The position numbers and the translations under genes were made by a program. From Leptofilum sp041987425 (GTDB lineage: Bacteria > Chloroflexota > Anaerolineae > Promineifilales > Promineifilaceae), in NCBI GenBank assembly GCA_041987425.1, contig JBHIWP010000031.1, positions 1 through 28,387 on the forward strand: a stretch of DNA of 28,387 nucleotides. Reading direction: 5' to 3'. The notes under the pieces are model-generated. The model worked only from the letters and a program-made list of their open reading frames with translations, was not told the DNA's origin and did not search any database. This document shows, one piece after another, positions 23,242 to 28,387 of the stretch (position 1 is its first letter; each line of letters begins with the position of its first letter).

Positions 23242-23841
23242 CTAGCCAGATTTTCGTCGCAATATCCCAACCAGGCCCAACAATATTCCTAGACTCCCGA
23301 CACCTGTGCCCACGAATGACCATAGACGAGCCGTCTCCACCTGATCCTGGAGTTGATCGACTTGCTCTTGCAAAGCAATTGTGTCGGGCAAGGGCTGCGG
23401 GAAGTGAAGGTTGCTGGCAGGCAGCACTTCTTCTGGATCCACCGGCACATCCACTTCTGCGTTCGGCAGGGAGCCAAACAGCCGCACCGTGTAAGTGCCG
23501 CGCACGGTGGGGAAAAGAACGGCCGTATACAACCCCGGCGTCTCGGTAGGATTCATATTCACCCGCCAGGTTCGCCCGGCATACAGCACTTCCACATCCA
23601 AAGTAGCTTCGGCACCGCTTACCGGCTGTTCGTCCTCAGTGATTTCAATCGTAAGCGCATTTCGCTCGCCCACGATAGGCGGCTCTTGCAGCCAGCCAAC
23701 CACAATGACATAGGGGCCTACCTCCACGCGAGTGTGGGCCAGCGCTTGTTGCGTTGTTTGGGTTAAGCTCACTATTGTCAGCAAAACGGCCGTGCCCCAT
23801 AGGAAAAACAGCTTCACGTTCCGGGAAAATTTAGTTGTCAT
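23242..23841 (-). CDS. Secreted YtkA-like membrane-anchored protein
   Basis: A 199-residue protein with a signal peptide (to about residue 35, ALA-HTRVEVG) and a C-terminal membrane helix (about 172-193) followed by RRKSG. The mature part starts with a His and has the VGPYVIVVGWLQEPPIVGER pattern seen in small secreted proteins near copper genes, then a YtkA/FixH-like beta domain (GAEATLDVEVLYAGRTWRV, then PGLYTAVLFPTVRGTYTVRL). A short coiled coil (IALQEQVDQLQDQVETARLW) precedes the membrane helix. The ATG follows AGGATTT. It likely presents a beta domain at the cell surface; copper binding is suggested by context and the exposed N-terminal His, but not shown. Confidence 0.75.
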   Translation of the reverse strand: MTTKFSRNVKLFFLWGTAVLLTIVSLTQTTQQALAHTRVEVGPYVIVVGWLQEPPIVGERNALTIEITEDEQPVSGAEATLDVEVLYAGRTWRVNMNPTETPGLYTAVLFPTVRGTYTVRLFGSLPNAEVDVPVDPEEVLPASNLHFPQPLPDTIALQEQVDQLQDQVETARLWSFVGTGVGSLGILLGLVGILRRKSG

Positions 23842-23936
23842 TGCTAAATCCTGTTTATGTTAAGTATTAATACCAGATTAATCACAAAGTAGTGTAATGC
23901 CAGATTGGCAATTTGCAACGAATAACCAGGGGAAGC

Positions 23937-24257
23937 TCAGGCAAAATGGGGGGGAGGTGTGGGGGGCGGCTCATAAAACCGATAAGGTTCAAGCCACAAA
24001 AGCAGAAAACGAAAGCTAAAAAGCTGGTGTTTAACCAAGAAAAAAACGGCCGCTACCAGAAACGATAAGGAAAAGAAGCTAGAGAGGGTGGCAACAGCCG
24101 TATCAAATGCGGAAGATTGAGCAGAAATTTCGTCTAAATCCACCTGGTGCAGTACGGGCTGAGTCGGCATGAGACAAGCACACGTATATACCCCTACCGG
24201 AGTCATCCCAAGGTATGCCAGAAACAAAACGACAAAAATCAGACGAGAGCGGATCAT
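23937..24257 (-). CDS. Small two-helix membrane protein of unknown function
   Basis: A 106-residue protein with an N-terminal signal-like helix (IFVVLFLAYLGMTPVGVY) leading to a TCAC Cys pair, a middle acidic part, a second hydrophobic helix (about 57-76) and a Pro-rich end (EPPPTPPPHFA). I do not recognise the family. The start lies six bases after the stop of the DUF3105 gene, so it is translated from the same transcript. The paired Cys after the first helix could bind metal or form a disulphide outside the membrane. The ribosome site is weak, as is common in tightly spaced genes. Confidence 0.65.
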   Translation of the reverse strand: MIRSRLIFVVLFLAYLGMTPVGVYTCACLMPTQPVLHQVDLDEISAQSSAFDTAVATLSSFFSLSFLVAAVFFLVKHQLFSFRFLLLWLEPYRFYEPPPTPPPHFA

Positions 24258-24263
24258 AAAATC

Positions 24264-24806
24264 TTAGGGTAACGGAGCCCCAACGCCGCCGGTACAGGCC
24301 GCACCTACTTCGGGGGTTTGTCGACCCAAACGATACCGTTCAATGAACTCCTCAATCCGGACATCGTCGGCCTCGTCAACCTCAAGCTGAAGCCCCCAGG
24401 CCGAAAGCACAATTGGGCTGCGCTGCCCGGTGTAGGGGCTGATCATTAGGAAGGTCTGCCCCCGCACAATGTTTTCCAAAGTTGCTACTTCTTCAGCGGG
24501 CAAATCTGGTTGATAAGTTATCCAAACAGCGCCATGCTCCATAGAGTGGAGCGCATTACCAGTTTGAATTGGCTCATTATAAACGCCACAATTTTGCCAG
24601 ACGTTATAATGTTCTCCACCGGCAGGCGGCAGTTCACTATTCTCAAATACCAGCGTGTCATCGTGGCCGCGCGCCGGGCGCGGATACTGCACGACGCCTC
24701 TAATTTCCGGTTCGGGACGAACATTTAAGAAAAGAATGAGTGCCAGACCAACAACACCAAATAAAATAGCTCCTGCAATAATTTGACTACGACGATCGCT
24801 CAACAT
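24264..24806 (-). CDS. DUF3105 family protein, second copy
   Basis: A 180-residue protein with one N-terminal membrane helix (about 10-28) and a DUF3105 domain. Family motifs present are VWQNCGVYNEP, ALHSMEHGAVWITYQPDLPA, ISPYTGQRSPIVLSAWG and a C-terminal Cys in GAACTGGVG. The invariant His of HSMEHG and the Cys of NCG are plausible metal or redox residues, but the family has no proven biochemical function. A TTG at 24818 extends the frame, but the ATG at 24806 preceded by GGAGAGGAAA is the better start. It is a paralogue of the next gene upstream in the same operon and lies 32 bases after it. Confidence 0.85.
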   Translation of the reverse strand: MLSDRRSQIIAGAILFGVVGLALILFLNVRPEPEIRGVVQYPRPARGHDDTLVFENSELPPAGGEHYNVWQNCGVYNEPIQTGNALHSMEHGAVWITYQPDLPAEEVATLENIVRGQTFLMISPYTGQRSPIVLSAWGLQLEVDEADDVRIEEFIERYRLGRQTPEVGAACTGGVGAPLP

Positions 24807-24838
24807 TTTCCTCTCCAAAACTCGCCTTGAAAGATAAA

Positions 24839-25441
24839 TTAACCCGTCGGGCTACCAACCCCACCTGAACAGCTTGCTCCAGATTCCGGACCGCGCACCA
24901 GCTTGTACTGTTCAATAAACTGCTCCACGCGCTCATCCTCTACGGAGTCAACCGCCAGCTGACGGTCCCACACGGTCAGTACAATGGGGCTTGTTTGGTC
25001 TGGATAGGGACTTAGCAAAGTGTACCCCTCGCCTCGCACCATATCTTTTAGAGCAGCGACTTCTTCAGCAGGCAAGTTGGGACTGTAGGTAATCCACACG
25101 GTACCGTGCTCCATTGAGTGGACCGCGTACTGGCCCTCTACGGGGATATCATATATGCCACAATTTTGCCAGACAGAAGCATGTGGGCCTCCCATTGGCG
25201 GCACCTCACCAAAAGGAATTTGCAGCTCATCATCGTGCTGGTTAGCCACGGCCGTATCCCCAATCACTACTCCCTCAAGCTCTGGCCGCGTGGCCCGGTA
25301 AATCAATAACCCCACCAAGCCTAATACCAAAACGGCAACCGGCACCCAAATACGCAAGGCGCGCATACGCTTCTCACGCGCTACCTGTTCCCGCCGAATA
25401 TCTCGCTTACTCCGCCTCTGACCTGCTGATCCTTTACTCAC
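24839..25441 (-). CDS. DUF3105 family protein, first copy
   Basis: A 200-residue DUF3105 protein that starts the downstream copper operon. It has a very basic N-terminus (RRSKRDIRREQVAREKRMRA) that should stay in the cytoplasm, one membrane helix (about 30-48), and the domain motifs SVWQNCGIYDIP, AVHSMEHGTVWITYSPNLPA, LLSPYPDQTSPIVLTVWDRQ and GASCSGGVG. The GTG start follows GGAG by eight bases. It sits about 40 bases after a strong predicted promoter. The two DUF3105 proteins keep the same Cys and His pattern but differ widely elsewhere, so the duplication is old. Their position beside CopA and CopCD suggests a link to metal stress. Confidence 0.85.
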   Translation of the reverse strand: MSKGSAGQRRSKRDIRREQVAREKRMRALRIWVPVAVLVLGLVGLLIYRATRPELEGVVIGDTAVANQHDDELQIPFGEVPPMGGPHASVWQNCGIYDIPVEGQYAVHSMEHGTVWITYSPNLPAEEVAALKDMVRGEGYTLLSPYPDQTSPIVLTVWDRQLAVDSVEDERVEQFIEQYKLVRGPESGASCSGGVGSPTG

Positions 25442-25468
25442 TTGTCATCTCCATTGGTGTTGTCTATT

Positions 25469-25489
25469 GCCTGCAAATAGCGCCTGCAA
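25469..25489. promoter_or_regulatory. Candidate operator: two direct GCCTGCAA copies at the copper promoter
   Basis: GCCTGCAA occurs at 25469-25476 and 25482-25489, in the same orientation and 13 bases apart. The second copy touches the -10 box of the predicted minus-strand promoter and the first lies just downstream of the expected start site, a typical repressor position. It does not match known CopY or CueR sites that I can recall. Confidence 0.4.
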
Positions 25490-25516
25490 TTATCCCCATG
25501 AATCCAGATATATCAA
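25489..25516 (-). promoter_or_regulatory. Sigma70-type promoter for the DUF3105-CopCD operon
   Basis: On the minus strand TTGATA (-35, bases 25511-25516; five of six consensus) is followed after 16 bases by GATAAT (-10, bases 25489-25494; five of six). Transcription should start near 25482, about 40 bases before the GTG of the first DUF3105 gene. This is the best promoter match seen in the window. Confidence 0.6.
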
Positions 25517-25552
25517 TACATTTTCATATTTGACTTAAGCGGGATTATGCAC

Positions 25553-25589
25553 GAAAAGACCTCAGCCACTTTTCTTAAGGCTGAGGTCT
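25553..25589 (-). terminator. Intrinsic terminator after copA
   Basis: An 11-bp perfect stem, agacctcagcc (25557-25567) with ggctgaggtct (25579-25589), has an 11-base loop. In the minus-strand transcript it ends in four U residues and lies 29 bases past the copA stop. It separates copA from the promoter of the downstream copper operon. Confidence 0.7.
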
Positions 25590-25617
25590 AAAAGTTTTGT
25601 AAGCTCAAATATAGTTA

Positions 25618-28146
25618 TTAGACGTTTAGGCGGCGCAGACGCAAGGCGTTTGTTACCACGCTAATGCTGGAAAAGGCCATTGCACCAGCCGCCAAAATGG
25701 GATGAAGTTGCTTAAGAAAATCTGGTGCCCAGACAAAGGGTGCCAAAATACCGGCGGCAACTGGAATGAGGACAACATTATAGCCAAAGGCCCATACCAA
25801 ATTTTCACGAATGTTGCGCATGGTGGCCCGGGAAAGATGAATCGCCTGCGGCACGCTGCGCAAATCGCCGCGCATCAGAGTAACATCGGCCGTTTCCATA
25901 GCCACATCGGTGCCCGTACCAATTGCCAGGCCCACGTCGGCCTGAGCCAGAGCGGGCGCATCATTAATGCCATCGCCAACCATGCCTACGGTGTAGCCTT
26001 CTTCTTGAAGCTGCTTTACGTAATTTGCCTTGTCGCCGGGCAGCACTTCTGCAAATACCCGATCGATGCCCACTTCGGTAGCAATAGCGTTGGCCGTTGC
26101 CTGGTTATCGCCCGTCATCATCACTACCGTCAGGCCACGTGCCTTCATGGCCGCAACGGCCGCTTTTGAACCTTCTTTGATGGTATCGGCCACACCAATC
26201 ACCGCACTGGCCTGGCCATCCACAGCCAGCCACATGGCGGTCTTGGCTTCATCTTGCAAGGCTTGTGCCCTGGGCTCTAAGCCGTTGAGATGTACGCCTT
26301 CTCGTTCCATGAGCCGAAGATTGCCCAGGAGCACCTGACGGCCGTTCACCTCTGCCGCCACTCCATGCCCGGCAATGCCCGTGAAGTTGTTCGGCTCATC
26401 CAGATTGAGCCCTTTCTCTTGCGCAGCGCGAACAATGGCCTCGCCCAATGGATGTTCTGAGCCACGTTCCGCGCTGGCGGCCAGCTGTAGCCAGTAATCG
26501 GTGGATTGATAATCGGTAATCACTGCTCCGCTAGCGGAAGCGGGTTCAGCAATTAGCGCTAACTGCTCACCGACGATCACATCGGTCACGGTTGGTTCGC
26601 CGCGCGTGATCGTGCCTGTTTTGTCCAGCACTACTGCGCTGAGCTTTTGTACCTGCTCCAGCGCCGTGCTGCTCTTAAACAAAATGCCCTTCTCGGCGCC
26701 TTTGCCCATGCCTACCATTATGGAAGTTGGCGTAGCCAGCCCCATGGCGCAGGGACAGGCAATGACCAGAACGGCCGTTAACCGTATCAGAGCCGCCACA
26801 AACCCCGCATCACTTAACAGCCAGACTATGAAGGTTAGCGCAGCAACCCCGATGACAAAAGGCACAAAGTAAGCTGCCACCCGGTCAACTACCCGTTGAA
26901 TTGGCGCCTTGCTGCCCTGCGCCTGCTCTACCAGTTTGATAATCTGCGCCAGGGCCGTTTCTTTGCCAACCTTGGTGGCTTCAAACTTCAGCAATCCCTG
27001 CTTGTTGATGGTGGCCCCAATTAATTCATCGCCCGGCTCTTTGCTCACGGGTAGGGATTCGCCGGTAAGCATCGATTCATCCACGGAGGAACGGCCGTCT
27101 ACAACCACGCCATCCACCGGAATCTTTTCCCCCGGCCGCACCACAACGACATCGCCCTTCACCACCTCGGCAATGGGGATGTCGCGCTCCTGGCCATTGC
27201 GCACCACGCGGGCAGTTCTGGCCTGCAAGCCCATTAGCTGCTTGATGGCCTCGCTGGTGCGCCCCTTGGCCCGGGCCTCCAGCAGTTTGCCCAACACAAT
27301 CAGCGTGATGATCACCGCTGAAGTTTCGAAGTAGACGTGATCCCCCAATGCCGTACTGTTCCAGAAGGTCTGGGCCAGCAGCACGGCAATGCTGTAAAAG
27401 TAAGCCACGGAGGAGCCCATTGCCACCAACACGTCCATGTTTGCGCTGCCGTTGCGCAGGCTTTTGTAGGCCCCAACGTAATAGTCCCAGCCCACATAAA
27501 ACTGCACCGGGGTAGCCAATACCCAGAAGAGCCAGTTCACCCAGGCGGCATGGGCCCAATGGCCAACCAGACCAAAATCGCGGCTCATGCTGAACAAAAA
27601 GAGGGGTAAGGAGAAAATTACGCCTACGATCAAACGCGTCTTTTGGTGCTGAATCTCTGCTTCTCGGGCAGCGGCTTCAGCATCTTCTAATTCTTCCTCG
27701 CCCTCTGCTTCTACAACGTCATAACCAGCTTTGCGCACGGCCGCAACCAGCTCCGCTCGGCTCACGGCGCCGGGCACATAGGAAACGGCCGCTTTCTCAC
27801 TGGCATAGTTCACCACCGCAGAAAGCACGCCGTCCACTCGCTTCAGCGCCCGCTCGATGTTGGAAGCACAGTTGGCGCAGGTCATGCCCAGCAGCGATAG
27901 TTCCAGCTCGGCAGTGGGGATATCGTACCCGGCTCTTTTCACGCGTTCGATAACGGCCGTCGTAACGTCTGCCCCCTTCCCCACGGCCGGATCATAGCTA
28001 ACCGTTACCTTTTCGTTGGCAAAGTTAACGGTTGCGCCGGTAACTCCGGCCACTTTTTTTGAATTTCGCTCCACTGCCGCCACACAGTTGGCACAGGTCA
28101 TGCCCAGGACCGGCAGCGTAATCTGTTTTTCTTTCTGTTCAGACAT
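25618..28146 (-). CDS. copA: Cu+-exporting P1B-type ATPase CopA
   Basis: An 842-residue heavy-metal P-type ATPase that exports Cu+ using ATP. Two N-terminal HMA domains carry GMTCANC (Cys18/Cys21 and Cys90/Cys93). The catalytic core has TGES (361-364), the membrane metal site CPC (464-466), the phosphorylated Asp508 in DKTGT, the HP pair of the nucleotide domain (His565-Pro566) and GDGINDAP (724-731). The GYN motif in the seventh helix and MAFSS in the eighth complete the Cu+ signature. Length is typical for two-HMA CopA; a small Ala/Ser-rich insert lies near 533-548. The ATG follows GGGGAAG. It lies downstream of a CopZ-like chaperone gene, separated by a terminator, and is followed by its own terminator. 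Confidence 0.95.
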   Translation of the reverse strand: MSEQKEKQITLPVLGMTCANCVAAVERNSKKVAGVTGATVNFANEKVTVSYDPAVGKGADVTTAVIERVKRAGYDIPTAELELSLLGMTCANCASNIERALKRVDGVLSAVVNYASEKAAVSYVPGAVSRAELVAAVRKAGYDVVEAEGEEELEDAEAAAREAEIQHQKTRLIVGVIFSLPLFLFSMSRDFGLVGHWAHAAWVNWLFWVLATPVQFYVGWDYYVGAYKSLRNGSANMDVLVAMGSSVAYFYSIAVLLAQTFWNSTALGDHVYFETSAVIITLIVLGKLLEARAKGRTSEAIKQLMGLQARTARVVRNGQERDIPIAEVVKGDVVVVRPGEKIPVDGVVVDGRSSVDESMLTGESLPVSKEPGDELIGATINKQGLLKFEATKVGKETALAQIIKLVEQAQGSKAPIQRVVDRVAAYFVPFVIGVAALTFIVWLLSDAGFVAALIRLTAVLVIACPCAMGLATPTSIMVGMGKGAEKGILFKSSTALEQVQKLSAVVLDKTGTITRGEPTVTDVIVGEQLALIAEPASASGAVITDYQSTDYWLQLAASAERGSEHPLGEAIVRAAQEKGLNLDEPNNFTGIAGHGVAAEVNGRQVLLGNLRLMEREGVHLNGLEPRAQALQDEAKTAMWLAVDGQASAVIGVADTIKEGSKAAVAAMKARGLTVVMMTGDNQATANAIATEVGIDRVFAEVLPGDKANYVKQLQEEGYTVGMVGDGINDAPALAQADVGLAIGTGTDVAMETADVTLMRGDLRSVPQAIHLSRATMRNIRENLVWAFGYNVVLIPVAAGILAPFVWAPDFLKQLHPILAAGAMAFSSISVVTNALRLRRLNV

Positions 28147-28187
28147 CGTGTGCTTCCCCTAAAAACTTTTTGCCGCTTACAAGAATC

Positions 28188-28214
28188 AAAAAAGGGGGAC
28201 CTTATTAGTCCCCC
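28188..28214 (-). terminator. Intrinsic terminator between copZ-like gene and copA
   Basis: The 7-bp stem gggggac (28194-28200) with gtccccc (28208-28214) and a 7-base loop is followed in the minus-strand transcript by six U residues (28188-28193), the classic intrinsic terminator form. It ends the CopZ-like gene, and only about 40 bases then remain before the copA ATG. Confidence 0.8.
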
Positions 28215-28222
28215 GAATTTCT

Positions 28223-28387
28223 CTAACTTATTTGAATGAGCCCTTCCGGCGGATAGTTAATCTCTTGTAGCAAGGCCTGGATTTTTTCCCACGAGGCGGG
28301 TTCATCCCACTCCACGGTCACCTTCTTACTTTCCTGATCGGCCTTTACGTTTTGCACACCGGCCAGATCAGCCAATTCCATTTCAAT
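28223..28387 (-). CDS. copZ: CopZ-like copper chaperone (HMA domain), partial
   Basis: The C-terminal 54 residues of a small HMA-type protein run off the window end. They read IEMELADLAGVQNVKADQ, then ESKKVTVEWDEPASWEKIQA and LLQEINYPPEGLIQIS before a TAG at 28223-28225. The beta-alpha-beta pattern (AxLAGVQNVKAD, KKVTVEWDEPASWEKI, INYPP) matches the second half of a copper chaperone or HMA domain. The CxxC metal site would be upstream, outside the window, so metal type cannot be confirmed. Its position before copA supports a Cu+ chaperone that delivers to CopA. Confidence 0.75.
   Translation of the reverse strand: MEMELADLAGVQNVKADQESKKVTVEWDEPASWEKIQALLQEINYPPEGLIQIS

Larger units (their letters stand above)
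1065..27960. repeat. Highly iterated palindrome ACGGCCGT, about 61 copies
   Basis: The self-complementary octamer ACGGCCGT recurs through the window, first at 1065 and last ending at 27960, on average once per ~465 bases. In genes it encodes Thr-Ala-Val (about 31 copies), Asp/Asn/Tyr-Gly-Arg (about 23) or Arg-Pro (about 5), so selection acts on DNA rather than one peptide. Two copies are intergenic (12301 and 23217). About a third are extended to the 10-mer AACGGCCGTT. Counts are by manual scan and may be off by a few. Confidence 0.85.

Noticed and set aside
1065..27960. ACGGCCGT array considered as a CRISPR or transposon repeat
   Set aside because: Copies are isolated octamers within coding sequence with irregular spacing and no spacers or terminal repeats.
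28147..28187. Separate copA promoter in the gap after the terminator
   Set aside because: No -35/-10 pair with acceptable spacing is visible in the 40 bases.
1..28387. tRNA, rRNA, riboswitch, insertion sequence or attachment site
   Set aside because: No cloverleaf, rRNA-like block, transposase motif or terminal inverted repeat with a gene was found in any gap.

Overview
The window is most likely from a Chloroflexota-type bacterium (Anaerolineae-like), probably a metagenome-derived contig. This is an inference from mid-50s GC, paired DUF3105 proteins, a CopC-CopD-cytochrome c fusion, Reg_prop propellers and Chloroflexota-like acyl-CoA genes; no rRNA, tRNA or phylogenetic marker is present. 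The strongest genome-scale signal is the octamer palindrome ACGGCCGT. By manual scan it occurs about 61 times in 28.4 kb, against roughly 0.4-0.7 expected by chance. It lies in coding sequence in all three frames on both gene orientations, and behaves like the cyanobacterial HIP1 palindrome but with a different sequence.

Region 1 (1-8454, plus strand): an acyl-CoA catabolism cluster. It holds a 5'-truncated acyl-CoA carboxylase carboxyltransferase, an SMP-30/gluconolactonase-like hydrolase, three acyl-CoA dehydrogenases (two of them a recent tandem duplication), two short-chain dehydrogenases and a MaoC-like hydratase. Together these could supply the dehydrogenation, hydration and second oxidation steps of a beta-oxidation-like pathway; no thiolase or CoA ligase is in view. 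The first ~136 bases do not belong to this cluster: on the minus strand they encode the tail of a proteobacterial-type methyl-accepting chemotaxis protein at much higher GC, so the contig start looks chimeric.

Region 2 (8445-12774): a mixed block with an M50-type membrane metalloprotease fused to TPRs, a 100-residue hypothetical protein, an unusual DinB-ankyrin fusion and a UspA-like protein. A gene-free stretch (12775-13235) follows.

Region 3 (13236-20114): a plus-strand run of a membrane-anchored sorbosone-dehydrogenase-like propeller, a DUF3592-like membrane protein and a 1242-residue membrane-anchored Reg_prop propeller protein. Convergent to it is a membrane protein with two tandem copies of a PLD/DUF5919-like domain that lacks an obvious HKD motif.

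Region 4 (20264-28387, minus strand): a copper-handling module. In transcription order it contains a CopZ-like chaperone (cut by the window end), a terminator, the Cu+ P1B-ATPase CopA, a terminator, then a good sigma70-like promoter with a repeated candidate operator, two DUF3105 proteins, a small membrane protein, a YtkA-like secreted protein, a His/Asp/Glu-rich lipoprotein and the CopC-CopD-YtkA-cytochrome c fusion. The likely job is export of Cu+ by CopA and extracytoplasmic copper binding, transport and redox handling by the rest. Several intergenic gaps carry short repeats and hairpins that look like dispersed elements.
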